A stretch of DNA of 64,000 nt from Planctomycetota bacterium (GTDB taxonomy: Bacteria; Planctomycetota; OFTM77): contig JAJDCO010000038.1 in assembly GCA_029260795.1 (NCBI GenBank), positions 1-64,000 on the forward strand, in the 5' to 3' direction. The first letter of the stretch is position 1. Every line of letters begins with the position of its first letter. This document shows, one piece after another, positions 29,801-43,813 of the stretch. The position numbers and the translations under genes are program-made. The notes below the pieces were generated by a model, which was not told the origin of the DNA, searched no databases, and saw nothing but the letters and a program-made list of their open reading frames with translations.

Positions 29801-30297
29801 CGCACGAACGGCAGCGCCGCGACCTCGGCGGCGGCCTCGGGATGGAGGGCGACTCTCAAGCTGTAGTGCGGGTGGAAGCCGAGCACTCGGCAGCCGAGCG
29901 CCTCGAGCTGCGCGACTCGCGCGGGCGTGATGCGCCGCGAGAACATCACGAACGCGTACGTCTGGCCCGATGGCCGCTGCAGGAGACCGGTCACCGCCAG
30001 CAGATCCGAAGCGAGCTGCTCACCCACCGGGGGACGATAATCGCCCCCGGTGAAGCCCAAGAAGTGAGGGTCCCCCTGAGCCGGCGCGACCTGGACATCG
30101 CCCGCGGGAGTCGTGCGATAGGTGGCACGAATGGGAAGCGGGACGGCGTCCTCGAGAACGGCCGGCGCAAAGCCGGGCGCTCCCCCGTCTGTGTTGAGGC
30201 GCTCGAAGCTCGGAGACTTCGGCTCGGACTGCGACGGCGCGACCGGGATCCATGAGCCCGACGTGATCATCAAGAAGGCGGCAAGCATCCAGCTCAT
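26812..30297 (-). CDS. Secreted subtilisin-like serine protease
   Basis: 1161 residues from ATG 30297, chosen because GGAG lies nine bases upstream; another ATG at 30306 is directly adjacent to that GGAG. A signal peptide (hydrophobic to about residue 20) leads a propeptide-like region of about 290 residues. The S8 peptidase domain follows: D321 in IIDSGVD, H353 in CGHGSHVAGT, the oxyanion Asn in NNSWG, and S548 in GTSMAAPHVSG. After it come a jelly-roll P/C-terminal-like domain, Ig-like segments (DGTPPTPVTDLMSTTH, DACGNWG, DVAGNWG) and a final TIG/IPT domain (VSPASGPSRGGNTVVLSGSG). An exported or surface-bound protease is likely. It has no linked inhibitor or transporter. Confidence 0.93.
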   Translation of the reverse strand: MSWMLAAFLMITSGSWIPVAPSQSEPKSPSFERLNTDGGAPGFAPAVLEDAVPLPIRATYRTTPAGDVQVAPAQGDPHFLGFTGGDYRPPVGEQLASDLLAVTGLLQRPSGQTYAFVMFSRRITPARVAQLEALGCRVLGFHPHYSLRVALHPEAAAEVAALPFVRWVGPMPAASKLSPRLASATGRVDVYINVFESDLNDASVRQPVARPVTRGGGATLSPETFDAQSAAIWQSFGWQHQALEAERVEILEYLDGIRAFRARVDQRDLAHLTELDFVQHIEPFTRPEPLHDESTPMILADRVRDTWDGGTAQEVILGIIDSGVDTGHDDLDVIGAGWEWSGGSGPWGDGCGHGSHVAGTILGRGVAEAGHTGVAPGLASWGGTSRLFNAKVFDDDGCSWTPGSTTSVYAVMQNSYFDGTDTTPKPHIVNNSWGTWSSSPWIGSEAEAREVDAEVWNHEQLYVFAGGNEGPLASTLRGQAVAKNAFTVANVLDFYEASIGDPGTVVPPSSRGPAGDGRWKPNIAAPGTFISSVEAGTTSSYTAYTGTSMAAPHVSGVAAQLADAYDYTRYAPHRMASILMATAITKDDQVLDAPSSDPLHHLNEYGAGRVSAYRALFQTTELEWANWGFTQDSSGFSFGDFTVESDVERLVVVMTYHEPPCSPGASQALVNDIDLWIDQDPIDPAGNTGEWVSQQSSIDNTEIRILDDPAAGPWRWKTWPTSVTGSARVSVTVAKIHGDTTPGGSFDVVASDLCVQPGENVDITATATCDSYIASAVFCDSTVTGTVTLVDASTTLDDGIVTDLEDNLHAGWDLVLGDIRHGLDRSASWTAFWTTEGVKTWSVEARSDNWVDQTDSLVITVDGTPPTPVTDLMSTTHTPFGWSLDPNITFEWTAATDSLSGLVGYSFSITDGAAGTPDTVQDLGDVTTYSDVLVSAPVARYFNIRAVDACGNWGATESLGPFYVDDVLPTLGTCDVVGTTTPFELVQLAELGATDWDSGLKDMQFSNDGKSWSQPEPYAETRREWDLTQFGGDAWPGTKTVWVRYGDVAGNWGAEATDTIEYQPLPHLETVSPASGPSRGGNTVVLSGSGFSPQTSVNFDGKAAQVTVVDPVTLHVIAPPHPIHPRGQGSIERLAESVDIVVTTEYGSDTKVDGYVYRAKR

Positions 30298-30306
30298 CAG
30301 TCCCAT

Positions 30307-30732
30307 CTCCGGCTTGCGAAGGAGCCGACCGGGATCTCACGTCGATCCCGAGGACGTCCGCTCCATTACGATTCCACTCCTCTAAAGTGAATCAGGAGCC
30401 GGTCTCACCGGGAGAACCTGAGCCAAATAGACTCAGACCTAGCGAGCAGCCAAGGCATTGGTTGAGGACTGGACGCCTCGTCGAGGGGAGCGGCGAGGGG
30501 AGCGGCCAGAGGATGCGCAAGAATCTCGTGCCGAACCTTCTGCTATCGAGTCGCCCAACTCGGCGCTAGGAGACGAGACTTGAACGACACTCAAGGAGCG
30601 CTCCGTTCGCTTTCGTTCACAGCTGAACCCGTCCTGCCTGTCGAACATAACGAGGCATCGACAATCGACGACTTGTCTCAGTTTAGATAAACTCCTCTAC
30701 CTATTCCCGGCAGAAAGTTACGGAGACTCGTC
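30307..30732. other. Divergent intergenic region
   Basis: No gene is seen in this 426-base gap between the subtilase gene and the zinc-ribbon gene. It carries a perfect inverted repeat AGTTTA-GA-TAAACT at 30680-30693, 40 bases before the zinc-ribbon gene start, which may be an operator. Its base composition is visibly more A+T-rich toward 30650-30730. No convincing promoter pair was found. Confidence 0.5.
30680..30693. promoter_or_regulatory. Inverted repeat before the zinc-ribbon gene
   Basis: AGTTTA and TAAACT flank two bases. Such a short perfect dyad upstream of a start is operator-like, but no linked regulator gene supports it. Confidence 0.35.
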
Positions 30733-31110
30733 ATGGCCCTTGTTCGCTGTTCAGAATGTGGGACAGAGTGTTCCGCGCTTGCGGCCGCTTGCCCAAGGTG
30801 CGGTCATCCCAATTCGTCTCAACCCGCTCAGTATCCTCATCAACCTTTCTCAACAGGACAACAAACGCAGATTGTCAACGTCACGGTCGACGCCGGCGCT
30901 ACTCGTCCAAAAAAGTGGAACCCCGCCCTTGCTGCGATTCTAAGTCTCCTGATTCCTGGCTTAGGCCAAGCCTACAAAGGGCAAGCGGTCAACGGATTGG
31001 CCTGGTTCCTTATCGTCATCGCTGGATATTTCGCAATGGTGCTACCGGGTGTCATCCTGCACGCTTGCTGTGCCATCGGCGCAATGATGGGCGATCCCTA
31101 CAAGAAGTAG
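30733..31110 (+). CDS. Zinc-ribbon membrane protein, TM2-like
   Basis: 125 residues. An N-terminal zinc ribbon (CSECGTEC and CPRCGHPN) is followed by a polar linker and two hydrophobic spans with the pattern LIPGLGQAYKGQAVNG, like the TM2 domain. The ATG has GGAG eight bases upstream. Codon use and base composition are less G+C-rich than the neighbours, and an odd placement between accessory genes fits recent arrival. Such proteins are usually of unknown function. Confidence 0.75.
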   Translation: MALVRCSECGTECSALAAACPRCGHPNSSQPAQYPHQPFSTGQQTQIVNVTVDAGATRPKKWNPALAAILSLLIPGLGQAYKGQAVNGLAWFLIVIAGYFAMVLPGVILHACCAIGAMMGDPYKK

Positions 31111-31210
31111 ATGTTCTGAATCATTTGGCGTCGAACTGCGCAAGGATGCTCCAACAGACTCGAGCGACTCCTGAATCGGAGCCTGTTCGCTGCGCTAACG
31201 GGTCCACGCC

Positions 31211-32398
31211 CTACCCGACGACACCGTGCTTCTTGCCGACCGCGACGAAGGCGTCGACGGCTTGTTGCAGGTGTTCGGTCTCGTGCGCGGCGCTGATCTG
31301 GACCCGAATGCGGGCGGCGCCCTTGGGAACGACGGGGTACGAGAAGCCGATGACGTAGATGCCCTCTTCGAGCAGGTCGGCGGCCATCTGCTGCGCAAGC
31401 CGTGCATCGCCGAGCATGATCGGGACGATCGGGTGCTCGCCGGGCCGGATCTCGAAGCCGGCCTCGGTCATCGCCTTTCGGAACCACTTCGTATTCGACT
31501 CGAGGCGGTCGCGCCGCTCGGTCGTGCCGCTGAGCATGTCGAGGCAGGCGAGGGACGCCGCGACGATGACCGGTGCCAGCGTGTTCGAGAAGAGGTACGG
31601 GCGAGAGCGCTGCCGCAGGATCTGGATGATCTCCTTCGGACCGCTGGTGAAGCCGCCGCTCGCCCCGCCCAACGCCTTGCCGAGCGTCGAGGTGATGATG
31701 TCGACGCGCCCCTGCACTCCGCAGTGCTCGTAGGAGCCGCGTCCCGTCGGTCCGAAGAAGCCGGTGGCGTGGCAATCGTCGACCATGACGAGCGCCTGGT
31801 ACTTCTCGGCCAGGTCGCAGATCTCTTTGAGCTGCGCGACGTCGCCGTCCATGGAGAACACGCCGTCGGTCGCGATCATGCGGGTGCGCGCCGACTGGGT
31901 TTCCTTCAAGATGCGCTCGAGGTCGCTGAGATTCGCATGCTCGAAGCGATGGCGTTGTGCCTTGCACAGCCGAATGCCGTCGATGATCGAAGCGTGGTTG
32001 AGCGAGTCCGAGATGATGGCGTCCTCCGGACCGAGCAGCGGCTCGAACAGGCCGCCGTTCGCATCGAAGCAGGCCGCATACAGGATCGTGTCCTCGGTGC
32101 CGAGGAACTCGGAGATCTTGGCCTCGAGCTCCTTGTGCGGCGCCTGAGTGCCGCAGATGAACCGCACGCTCGAGAGGCCGAAGCCCCAACGATCCAGGCT
32201 GTCCTTGGCGGCCGCGATCAGGTCCGGGTTGTCGGCGAGGCCCAGGTAGTTGTTGGCGCAGAAGTTCAAGACTTCGCGGCCGCGGACGGTGATGCGGGCG
32301 CGCTGGGGGCTCTCGATGACGCGCTCGTCCTTGAGCAGCCCGGCCGCCTCGATCTCACGCAGCTCGGCTGCCAGTCGCTGCTTCACTCCCCCATACAT
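31211..32398 (-). CDS. kbl: 2-amino-3-ketobutyrate CoA ligase (glycine C-acetyltransferase)
   Basis: 395 residues; PLP enzyme that splits 2-amino-3-oxobutanoate with CoA to glycine and acetyl-CoA, the second step of threonine breakdown. K241 in [10 protein letters not shown] binds [14 protein letters not shown] supplies the Asp and His at the cofactor. The start lies inside the preceding dehydrogenase gene with a 16-base overlap, so the two are an operon and translationally coupled. Related aminotransferases (8-amino-7-oxononanoate synthase) are an alternative, but the partner gene makes Kbl far more likely. Confidence 0.95.
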   Translation of the reverse strand: MYGGVKQRLAAELREIEAAGLLKDERVIESPQRARITVRGREVLNFCANNYLGLADNPDLIAAAKDSLDRWGFGLSSVRFICGTQAPHKELEAKISEFLGTEDTILYAACFDANGGLFEPLLGPEDAIISDSLNHASIIDGIRLCKAQRHRFEHANLSDLERILKETQSARTRMIATDGVFSMDGDVAQLKEICDLAEKYQALVMVDDCHATGFFGPTGRGSYEHCGVQGRVDIITSTLGKALGGASGGFTSGPKEIIQILRQRSRPYLFSNTLAPVIVAASLACLDMLSGTTERRDRLESNTKWFRKAMTEAGFEIRPGEHPIVPIMLGDARLAQQMAADLLEEGIYVIGFSYPVVPKGAARIRVQISAAHETEHLQQAVDAFVAVGKKHGVVG

Positions 32399-33435
32399 AC
32401 TTCGCCCTCCTTCGAACAGCCGTATCGCTTGCGGATGTTGGGAACCAGGTATTCGGCGAGCGCTCGCTCGAGATCGTACTCGGGCTCGTGCCCCCAGTCG
32501 TGGCGCGCTCGACCGTCGTCGACGTCCTCGGGCCAGCTATCGACGATGCCCTGGCGCGGCGCGTCGGGCGCGAACCGAATCTCGGCGCCCGGAAACGCTC
32601 GCTGCACGTGCTCGGCGAACTCGCCGGCGGTCGGGCTGAAGGCACCGACGTTGTAGACGCGGCTGGTCAGGGCATCGGCCGGTGCTTCCATCAAGCCCAG
32701 TAGGGCCCGGATGGCGTCGGGCATCGCCATGAAGGTGATGCGCGTGTCCTCGCGCACGAAGCAAGGGTAGGCCTCCCCGCGCGCGGCGGCGTGGATCATC
32801 TCGGGCAGGTAGTCGCTCGTGCCGCCGCTCGGCACCGTGAAGGCCGAGATCAAACCCGGGAAGCGCACGCATCGGAAGTCGACGCCACCCGGCGCGCTCT
32901 GCGGCGCGAGACGGCGATAGTGTTGCGAGTAGTAGCGGCCGAGGCTCTCGCAGTAGAGCTTGTTGCAGCCATACATGGTCGTCGGCGTGTTCCACTCGTG
33001 CTCAGCGACGCGGCCGGCTTGACGCTTGGTCTCGAGATCGGGAAGACCGTAAGCCGCGATCGAGCTCGGGAACAAGAACTTCACCCAGGTGCCGCGCGAT
33101 CGGCCCTCCTCCACGGCCATCCGCAGCAAGCTGAGCGTGCCCTCGACGTTGACACGGTGTGCCTGCTCGGGGTTGTACTCGGCGCGGGTCGAGAGAAGCG
33201 CGGCCAGGTGGAAGATGGTCGAGATCTCGTACTCGGTGGCAAGGCGACCGAGGAGGTTCTCGTCCAAGATGTCGCCGACGACGGTGTCGACACAGCGCGG
33301 GGCGATCGCGGAATCGAGCTCTCGGAGGTCGAGAGCGACGATGTCGTAGCGGCCGGAATCGGCCAAGGCGTGGATCAATCCGTGGCCGACTTCACCGTTG
33401 GCCCCGGTGATCAAAACAACGGGCTTTCTGCTCAA
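32383..33435 (-). CDS. tdh: L-threonine 3-dehydrogenase, epimerase type
   Basis: 350 residues of the NAD-dependent epimerase/dehydratase (extended SDR) family: GANGEVG at 11-17, and the catalytic Y155-x3-K159 in MYGCNK. Residues such as PSSIAAYG fit the short-chain threonine dehydrogenase known from animals and some bacteria, not the zinc Tdh of E. coli. It oxidises threonine to 2-amino-3-oxobutanoate for the coupled kbl gene. The start codon is TTG at 33435, supported by GAGGA eight bases upstream. UDP-glucose epimerase is the rejected alternative, because of the kbl partner. Confidence 0.9.
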   Translation of the reverse strand: MSRKPVVLITGANGEVGHGLIHALADSGRYDIVALDLRELDSAIAPRCVDTVVGDILDENLLGRLATEYEISTIFHLAALLSTRAEYNPEQAHRVNVEGTLSLLRMAVEEGRSRGTWVKFLFPSSIAAYGLPDLETKRQAGRVAEHEWNTPTTMYGCNKLYCESLGRYYSQHYRRLAPQSAPGGVDFRCVRFPGLISAFTVPSGGTSDYLPEMIHAAARGEAYPCFVREDTRITFMAMPDAIRALLGLMEAPADALTSRVYNVGAFSPTAGEFAEHVQRAFPGAEIRFAPDAPRQGIVDSWPEDVDDGRARHDWGHEPEYDLERALAEYLVPNIRKRYGCSKEGEVCMGE

Positions 33436-33754
33436 GGAAGTATCCTCACGTCTTTATGAAGACGTGAATTAGAACACATCGCCGCCTCGCTGTGAACGTG
33501 GGAACGGTGCCGAAACACCGAGATCACGGGGCGCGGGGAGGGATTGGAAACCGGAATCCCTGGGAGGGCAGCGAGGGAGAGCCCGCCTCCGTGGAGAAGA
33601 GTGCGGAAGCGGATGGGCGAGGTGGATGTGGGACGCACGCGGAACGGCGGGTACCTCAGGGCGCAGGCGGGAGCTCTGGCGAGCGATGAGCCGCTGCCGG
33701 CCTGATTCTCACTTGGGGTGAGAACCAGACCGACGGCGAGTCGTTCGCGATGGC
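33436..33754. other. Gap between rpoC and tdh
   Basis: No gene is seen. A hairpin at 33706-33724 (TTCTCAC/GTGAGAA, 5-base loop) lies 31 bases after the rpoC stop and may end that transcript, although no T run follows. An 8-base inverted repeat just before tdh is listed separately. The remaining sequence is unremarkable. Confidence 0.5.
33447..33466 (-). promoter_or_regulatory. Hairpin at the tdh translation start
   Basis: CACGTCTT and AAGACGTG flank a 4-base loop. The 3' arm abuts the ribosome binding site (GAGGA) and lies 12 bases before the TTG start. It could act as an operator or an mRNA hairpin that limits tdh-kbl translation. Confidence 0.5.
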
Positions 33755-36700
33755 TTACTCCGCGGGAGCCGCCTCGGCGAGGTCTTCCTTGGCACCTTCG
33801 AGGAGCTCTTCGTTCACCTTGATCCGCGTCTTGTGGTAGGCCTTGAAGCCGGTACCGGTCGGGACCATGTGGCCGAGGATTACGTTCTCCTTGAGTCCGA
33901 GTAGCTCGTCCCGCTTGCCGGCGAGGGCCGCCTCAGTCAACACCTTGGTGGTCTCTTGGAAGGAGGCCGCCGAGATGAACGACTCGGACTGCAACGACGC
34001 CTTGGTGATGCCGAGCAGCAGCGGCTTGGCGGTAGACGGCTGCTTGCCCTTCGACTTGGAGAGCTTCTCGTTGATGGCGCGGAATCGGAACTTGTCGACG
34101 ATGGCGCCCGGCAGCAGATCGCTGTCGCCCGGATCCTCGACCTGCACCTTTCGGAGCATCTGAGCGATGATGACTTCGACGTGCTTGTCATCGATCATCA
34201 CGCCCTGAGACCGGTAGACATTCTGCACTTCGCGCAAGAGGTACTGCTGCAGCGCCTCCTCGCCGTTGATTCGCAGGATATCGTGTGGCACCAAGGGGCC
34301 TTCGACCAGCGGCTCGCCGGCCTTGACCTTATCACCGGTGTGAACGCGCAAGTGCTTCGAGAAGGCGATGAGGTGCTCGACCTCGGTGCCGGTCTCCTCT
34401 TCCTTGACCAGGACGGCGCGCTTACCTTTCCGCTTCTCACCGAGCTCGACGATGCCGTCGATCTCACTGATGACCGAAGGATCCTTCGGCTTCCGGGCTT
34501 CGAAGATCTCGGTCACGCGCGGCAGACCGCCGGTGATGTCCTGGGTACCACTGATCTCGCGGGGAGTCTTGGCGAGCAGCGTACCGGCGACGACCTTCTC
34601 GCCTTCCTTGGCTTCGATGTGCGCCTTCTCCGGCAGCGGATACACGGCGACGGGGTTGCCCTTCTTGTCGTCGATGATGATCTGCGGGTGGAGGTCACCC
34701 TTGTGCTCGATGATGACCATACGGGACTTGGATCCCGAGTCCTCCTCGCGGCGCATCGTCTTGCCTTCGACGACCTCGTCGAAGCGCACGATACCGTCGA
34801 CCTCGGTGAGGATCGGCACGTTGTGCGGATCCCACTCGACGAGCAGGCGGCCCTTGGCGACCTTTTGCTCGGGCTTGACCTTGACGACGGCACCGGCCGG
34901 GATGAGGTAGCGTTCGACCTCACGGCCGCGATCGTCGACGAGGGCGATCTCACCGTTGCGATTGAGCACGACCTGCTGCTTGGACTTGTTGGTCACGACC
35001 TTGAGGTTGTGATACTCGACCACACCACCGCGGGCCGCCTTGAGCTTGGATTCCTCGACGGTACGACTGGCCGTCCCACCGATGTGAAAGGTCCGCATGG
35101 TGAGCTGGGTTCCCGGCTCGCCGATGGACTGGGCGGCGATGATGCCGACCGCGAGCCCCTCCTCGACCACGTCTCCGCGGGCGAGGTCCATGCCGTAGCA
35201 GCGTGCGCAGATGCCAAGAGGCGTCTCGCAGGTCAGAGGCGACCGGACGCGGATCTTGTCGTAGCCGAGGCTCTCGATCTTGCGCGCGATGTCGAAGGTG
35301 ATGGCGTTGCATTCCTTGACGACGACCTCGTCGGTGACGACGTCGACGATGGTATCGCGAGCAATGCGGCCGATGATCAGCTTCGAGAGCGGCACCTCGA
35401 TGCGCTCGCCCTTGTAGATCGTGCCTTTGGTCACGCCGTTGAGCGTGCCGCAGTCGTGCTCGTTGATGACGACATTCTGAGCGACATCGGCGAGCTTACG
35501 GGTCAAGTAGCCCGAGTCGGCGGTCTTGAGGGCGGTATCGGCGAGACCCTTCCGAGCGCCGTGGGTGGAGGAGAAGTACTCGAGCACGCGGAGGCCTTCT
35601 CGGAAGTTGGCCTTGATGGGCGTCTCGATGATCTTTCCGGACGGCTTGGCCATCAGCCCGCGCATGCCGGCGAGCTGTCGAATCTGCTCGATCGAGCCAC
35701 GAGCGCCGGACTGAGCCATGATGTAGACGGGATTGATGTAAGGCTCACCGTCCCGAGTGTCGTGCTTGAGCTCGGTCATCATGTCTTGCCCGACTCGCTC
35801 GCGAGCGGCGGTCCAGCAGTCGATGATCTGATTGTAGCGCTCGCTCTCGGTGATGATGCCTTGCTGGTAGTACCCCTCGATCTTCTCGACATCAGCATCC
35901 GCTGCCGCCAGGATCTTGTTCTTGGAGTCCGGGATCTTGAGGTCGTCCTTGGAGAACGACAGGCCAGCGAGAGTACAACGCTTGAAGCCGAGCTCCTTGA
36001 GGTCGTCGAGCACGCGCAGCAGCCGCAGATGCCCGAGCCGATGGTGACAGTCGGCGATGATGAACGAGAGCGCCTTCTTGTCGGCGTCGAAGTTGTAGAA
36101 GGGCACGACCCTGGGCATGATGTCGTTGAAGACGATCCGTCCGACGGTGGTCTGCACCAGACGGTTCTCGGGGATCTCGGCCGCATCGCCAAAGGGCTTG
36201 GTGATGACCTGCGCGCCTTCCTCGAGACGCACCTTGATCAAGGCATGCGTCGTGATGCGACCGTGGTCGTAGGCGAGCATGGCTTCGGCGCGATCGCGGA
36301 AGATCTTGCCCTCCCCCTTCTCCCCCTTGCGAGCGATGGTCGTGTAGTAGCAGCCGAGGACGATGTCCTGGCTCGGCGCGATGAGCGGGTTGCCGTGGGC
36401 GGGCGAGAAGATGTTGTTGGTCGACAGCATCAAGGTGGCTGCTTCGACCTGAGCCTCGTACGACAGCGGCAGGTGGACAGCCATCTGATCGCCATCGAAG
36501 TCCGCATTGAAGCCGGCGCACACCAGTGGGTGGATCTTGATCGCGTTGCCTTCGATCAGAACCGGCTCGAAAGCCTGGATGCCCATGCGGTGGAGTGTCG
36601 GCGCGCGGTTCAGGAGAACCGGATGGTTCTTGATGACGTCCTCGAGGATGTCCCAGACCTCCTCGTCCTTCCGCTCGAGCATCTTCTTGGCGCTCTTGAT

Positions 36701-37861
36701 GGTGTCGGCGTAGCCGAGCTCCTTGAGGCGCCGGATGATGAAAGGCTGGAAGAGCTCGAGAGCGATCTTCTTGGGCAGGCCACACTGGTGCAGCTTGAGC
36801 TCGGGTCCGACCACGATCACCGAGCGAGCCGAGTAGTCGACACGCTTGCCGAGAAGGTTCTCGCGGAAGCGTCCCTGCTTGCCCTTGATCATGTCGGCGA
36901 GCGACTTGAGGGGCCGGTTCGAGGAGCCGAGCACGGAGCGACGGCACATCGAGTTGTCGAAGAGCGCATCGACCGACTGCTGCAGCATGCGCTTCTCGTT
37001 GCGAATGATGACCTCGGGTGCATTGAGGTCGAGCAGCTTCTTGAGTCGGTTGTTCCGGTTGATCAGGCGCCGGTACAGATCGTTCAGGTCGGAGGTGGCG
37101 AAGTTGCCACTCTCGAGCAGGACGAGCGGGCGAAGGTCCGGTGGAATGACGGGAATGACGTCGAGAATCATCCACTCGGGCTTGTTTTCCGAGTCGCGCA
37201 GCATCTCGCAGGTCTTGAGCCGCTTGATGATGTCCTTGGTGCGCTGCACGGAGCGCGTCGTCTTCAGCTCCTCGCGCAGCTCCTCGCTGAGCTGGCCGAG
37301 GTTGATGCGGTTGAGGAGCTTCTTGACGGCCTCGGCGCCCATGTCGGCTTCGAAGGAGTCGCCGAACTTGGTGCGGGCTTGCCGGAACTCGTCCTCGGTC
37401 AGGAGCTGCTTCTCCTTGAGAGGGGTGTCCCCCGGCTCGATGACGACGTAATCCTGGAAGTAGATGACCTTCTCGAGCGAGGAGGTCTTCATGGCCAAGA
37501 GGCTTCCCATGCGGGAAGGCATCGCCTTGAAGAACCAGATGTGGGCGACGGGCGCGGCGAGGCTGATGTGGCCCATGCGCTTCCGGCGGACGCGGGAGTG
37601 AGTGATCTTCACTCCGCAGCGGTCGCAGGTGATGCCCTTGTGCTTGATCCCCTTGTACTTCCCGCAGAAGCACTCCCAATCGCGCTCGGGACCGAAGATC
37701 CGTTCACAGAACAGACCGTCCTTCTCGGGGCGATAGGTGCGGTAGTTGATCGTTTCGGGCTTTTTGACCTCGCCATACGACCAGCTTCGGATGTCGTCGG
37801 GCGAGGCGAGTCGGATCGTGACCGATCCGTAGTCATTGATCTTGTTGTAGAAGGCTTCCAC
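33755..37861 (-). CDS. rpoC: RNA polymerase beta-prime subunit
   Basis: 1368 residues. The first zinc cluster ([20 protein letters not shown]), the catalytic metal-binding NADFDGDQM at 452-460 (D454, D456, D458), the bridge/trigger region and the second zinc cluster ([15 protein letters not shown]) are intact. It forms the clamp and, with rpoB, the active centre. It lies 82 bases after rpoB. Its Ala/Glu-rich end (DLAEAAPAE) is slightly longer than usual. The unbroken frame on the opposite strand is a composition artefact. Confidence 0.99.
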   Translation of the reverse strand: MEAFYNKINDYGSVTIRLASPDDIRSWSYGEVKKPETINYRTYRPEKDGLFCERIFGPERDWECFCGKYKGIKHKGITCDRCGVKITHSRVRRKRMGHISLAAPVAHIWFFKAMPSRMGSLLAMKTSSLEKVIYFQDYVVIEPGDTPLKEKQLLTEDEFRQARTKFGDSFEADMGAEAVKKLLNRINLGQLSEELREELKTTRSVQRTKDIIKRLKTCEMLRDSENKPEWMILDVIPVIPPDLRPLVLLESGNFATSDLNDLYRRLINRNNRLKKLLDLNAPEVIIRNEKRMLQQSVDALFDNSMCRRSVLGSSNRPLKSLADMIKGKQGRFRENLLGKRVDYSARSVIVVGPELKLHQCGLPKKIALELFQPFIIRRLKELGYADTIKSAKKMLERKDEEVWDILEDVIKNHPVLLNRAPTLHRMGIQAFEPVLIEGNAIKIHPLVCAGFNADFDGDQMAVHLPLSYEAQVEAATLMLSTNNIFSPAHGNPLIAPSQDIVLGCYYTTIARKGEKGEGKIFRDRAEAMLAYDHGRITTHALIKVRLEEGAQVITKPFGDAAEIPENRLVQTTVGRIVFNDIMPRVVPFYNFDADKKALSFIIADCHHRLGHLRLLRVLDDLKELGFKRCTLAGLSFSKDDLKIPDSKNKILAAADADVEKIEGYYQQGIITESERYNQIIDCWTAARERVGQDMMTELKHDTRDGEPYINPVYIMAQSGARGSIEQIRQLAGMRGLMAKPSGKIIETPIKANFREGLRVLEYFSSTHGARKGLADTALKTADSGYLTRKLADVAQNVVINEHDCGTLNGVTKGTIYKGERIEVPLSKLIIGRIARDTIVDVVTDEVVVKECNAITFDIARKIESLGYDKIRVRSPLTCETPLGICARCYGMDLARGDVVEEGLAVGIIAAQSIGEPGTQLTMRTFHIGGTASRTVEESKLKAARGGVVEYHNLKVVTNKSKQQVVLNRNGEIALVDDRGREVERYLIPAGAVVKVKPEQKVAKGRLLVEWDPHNVPILTEVDGIVRFDEVVEGKTMRREEDSGSKSRMVIIEHKGDLHPQIIIDDKKGNPVAVYPLPEKAHIEAKEGEKVVAGTLLAKTPREISGTQDITGGLPRVTEIFEARKPKDPSVISEIDGIVELGEKRKGKRAVLVKEEETGTEVEHLIAFSKHLRVHTGDKVKAGEPLVEGPLVPHDILRINGEEALQQYLLREVQNVYRSQGVMIDDKHVEVIIAQMLRKVQVEDPGDSDLLPGAIVDKFRFRAINEKLSKSKGKQPSTAKPLLLGITKASLQSESFISAASFQETTKVLTEAALAGKRDELLGLKENVILGHMVPTGTGFKAYHKTRIKVNEELLEGAKEDLAEAAPAE

Positions 37862-37943
37862 GGCGCTGCGCTCCTCGATACGAGAACGTCTGTGATCAGG
37901 CGAGTGTCGAAAGTCCGATCCCCCCGGACCGGGGAACGGGTTC

Positions 37944-41618
<3,675 letters not shown>

Positions 41619-41693
41619 GGGGTCGCATCCCTTCGAAATGCAGGTGACGAGTGTCGGTGCGAGCCAACGGCGCAGCCCGGGCCGGACCGCGCC

Positions 41694-41785
41694 GCCCCGA
41701 AACGGGGCAGCCAACGATACGACGCCGGGCTTCCGGACGCAGGCAGCTGTGTCGATCGATCGGTCGGCTCCCGATGAGGGAGCCG
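41694..41785 (-). promoter_or_regulatory. Hairpins between rplL and rpoB
   Basis: Two stems are seen: CGGCTCCC/GGGAGCCG with a 5-base loop (41765-41785) and GCCCCG/CGGGGC with a 3-base loop (41694-41708). In E. coli an attenuator and RNase III hairpins lie at this place and set the ratio of ribosomal protein to polymerase. The same role here is inference; no T run follows the stems. Confidence 0.5.
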
Positions 41786-41846
41786 GAGCGGATCTGAGCC
41801 GGAGCGGAGCGCGGAGCCCCGCTCGAGCATGCCTCGAGGCGAGGCG

Positions 41847-42248
41847 TTACTTGATCTCCACTTCGGCACCGACGTCGGTGAGCTTCTTGCCGACCGCTTC
41901 GGCCTCTTCCTTCTGCAGTCCTTCCTTGACGGCCTTCGGCGCGCCCTCGACGAGCTCCTTGGCCTCCTTGAGACCGAGCCCCGTGATCTCGCGCACGGCC
42001 TTGATGACCTGAATCTTCTGGCCACCGATCGCCTTCAGGATGACGTCGAAATCCGTCTTCTCCTCGGCGGCCGCCTCGCCACCTCCGGCCGGGCCCGCCA
42101 TCGCGACGGCCGCTGCCGCCGGCTTGATGCCGTGCTCTTCCTCGAGGTAATCGCCGAGCTCCTTGGCTTCGAGGACCGTCAAGCCCACGATCTGGCCGCC
42201 GAGGTCCACGATCTTGTTATTCCAGCTCTTGGCTTCTGCATCCGACAT
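41847..42248 (-). CDS. rplL: Ribosomal protein L7/L12
   Basis: 133 residues. The stalk protein has an N-terminal dimer helix ([20 protein letters not shown]), an Ala/Gly-rich hinge near residues 50-65 ([19 protein letters not shown]) and the C-terminal factor-binding domain ([20 protein letters not shown]). It is presumably bound as dimers to L10. It is followed by the polymerase genes. Confidence 0.98.
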   Translation of the reverse strand: MSDAEAKSWNNKIVDLGGQIVGLTVLEAKELGDYLEEEHGIKPAAAAVAMAGPAGGGEAAAEEKTDFDVILKAIGGQKIQVIKAVREITGLGLKEAKELVEGAPKAVKEGLQKEEAEAVGKKLTDVGAEVEIK

Positions 42249-42417
42249 GGTGATTCACCTCCACCGCTGCATGAGGACTTCCGCCGCCGGGCGGCTCGTC
42301 CGTTCTCGATTGTGTGTTTCTGTTCAGAAGGCCCTGAGTGCCACGACACGTCTGGGGCCGCCGATGTTTGACGTCGGGAGGCCGAGGCGAGCCCCGGCTC
42401 CCGTGATTCTCGATGGC

Positions 42418-42942
42418 TCAGTCGTCCGACCCGCCGGCCCCCTCCGCGATGACCTGGATCTGCGAAGCGATCCGAGCCCCCGGGCTGTTGGCTGCCGAGA
42501 CGATCGTTTGAGCTGGGGAAAGAAAGATGCCGAGGATACGCGACATGAGCTCGGCGCGACCTAGCATCGTCGCGAGGAGCTGGACGCGATCCGGACCGAA
42601 CACCTCTCGCTCGAGGACTCCGGCCTGGAGCTGAATCTGATCGCCCTTGAAGACCACCTTGAGGGTCTTGGCGATCTCGATCGCATCGCTCCCGCCGGTG
42701 ATCACCGCGAGTCGTCCCTCGAAGAAGTCCCCCAGCCCCTCGATGCCGACCTCTGCGAAGGCTCTCCGGGCCAGGTTGTTCTTGATGACGCGCAGGCGCA
42801 TCTCGCGATTCGCGAGCTCACCTCTGAGCGCGGCGGCACCCTCGGCGCTGACCTTGCCGAAGTTGACGACGACACAGTGCTCGAGCCCATCGAAATGGTC
42901 CCGATACTCCTGCGTCATGAGTTCTTTGATGGCACGTGACAT
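42418..42942 (-). CDS. rplJ: Ribosomal protein L10
   Basis: 174 residues. VIKNNLARRAFAEVG and the C-terminal helix that binds L7/L12 identify uL10, base of the ribosomal stalk. In E. coli the L10-L12 complex binds the rplJ leader; the leader here is only 24 bases long after rplA, so any such site would sit inside rplA or the rplJ start. Confidence 0.97.
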   Translation of the reverse strand: MSRAIKELMTQEYRDHFDGLEHCVVVNFGKVSAEGAAALRGELANREMRLRVIKNNLARRAFAEVGIEGLGDFFEGRLAVITGGSDAIEIAKTLKVVFKGDQIQLQAGVLEREVFGPDRVQLLATMLGRAELMSRILGIFLSPAQTIVSAANSPGARIASQIQVIAEGAGGSDD

Positions 42943-42966
42943 AGCTTCCGATCTCCTCCTCGTCGA

Positions 42967-43659
42967 TCACTTGGCCGCGATGGCCAGGGGGACACCGGGG
43001 CTCATCGAAGCCGCGATCGTGACGCGCTGCATGAACACGCCTTTGGCGGACGGCGGACGAAGCGTCTTGATGTGCTCGATGAACGCGTGGATGTTCTCTT
43101 CCAGGTCCTCGGCCGTGAAGCTCTTCCGTCCCATGGGCGCATGCACGTTCGCGCCGGCGTCGACGCGAAACTCGATCTTGCCGGCCTTGAACTCTCGTAC
43201 CGCCGTCGCGACGTCTTCGGTCACGGTGCCGGCCTTCGGGGACGGCATCTTGCCTTGAGGACCGAGCACGCGACCGAGCTTTCCGACGTACTTCATCATG
43301 TCCGGCGCCGCGATCGCGACGTCGAAGTCGAGGAAGTTTTCTTTAGCGACACGGTTCGCGAGGTCTTCACCTCCGACATGATCGGCTCCGGCCTCACGAG
43401 CGGCGTCGGCCTTCTCGCCTTCGGCGAAGACCGCCACCGTGACTTCTTTGCCGATACCATTGGGCAAGGACACGGATCCGCGGACGACCTGATCTCCCTT
43501 GCGAGGATCGACGCCCAGCTTCATGGCGATCTCGACGGTTTCGTCGAACTTCGGCGCGTCGAAGCCCTTGAGGAGCGCGACGGCTTCGTTCAGCTCGTAG
43601 AGCTTACCTCGCTCGAGCTGTTCGAAAGCTCGGCGATAGCGCTTGCTCCGTTTTTTCAT
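42967..43659 (-). CDS. rplA: Ribosomal protein L1
   Basis: 230 residues. KFDETVEIAMKLGVDPRKGD and VGKLGRVLGPQGKMPSPKAG identify uL1 of the mobile L1 stalk. In E. coli L1 represses rplK-rplA. Length is normal. It follows rplK by 154 bases, a longer spacer than usual. Confidence 0.98.
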   Translation of the reverse strand: MKKRSKRYRRAFEQLERGKLYELNEAVALLKGFDAPKFDETVEIAMKLGVDPRKGDQVVRGSVSLPNGIGKEVTVAVFAEGEKADAAREAGADHVGGEDLANRVAKENFLDFDVAIAAPDMMKYVGKLGRVLGPQGKMPSPKAGTVTEDVATAVREFKAGKIEFRVDAGANVHAPMGRKSFTAEDLEENIHAFIEHIKTLRPPSAKGVFMQRVTIAASMSPGVPLAIAAK

Positions 43660-43813
43660 TCAACGTTCTCCCCGAGAGGTCGGTGACGGATCGACCGAGG
43701 CTCGACCCTGCCTCTCGTCAATTCGGGTCGGATGGATTCGGAGCCGAGCCTCGGGGCCCCGATCAGCTGCTGGCGTCGGCCCCCTCTTCGGGCGAGGCCG
43801 CCGTGATTCTCTC

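Noticed and set aside
28087..30255. Open frame of about 720 codons antisense to the subtilase gene
   Set aside because: Shadow of a real gene with catalytic residues; no domain in the antisense product.
32383..33435. UDP-glucose 4-epimerase
   Set aside because: Overlap with kbl and the sequence pattern favour threonine dehydrogenase of the same superfamily.
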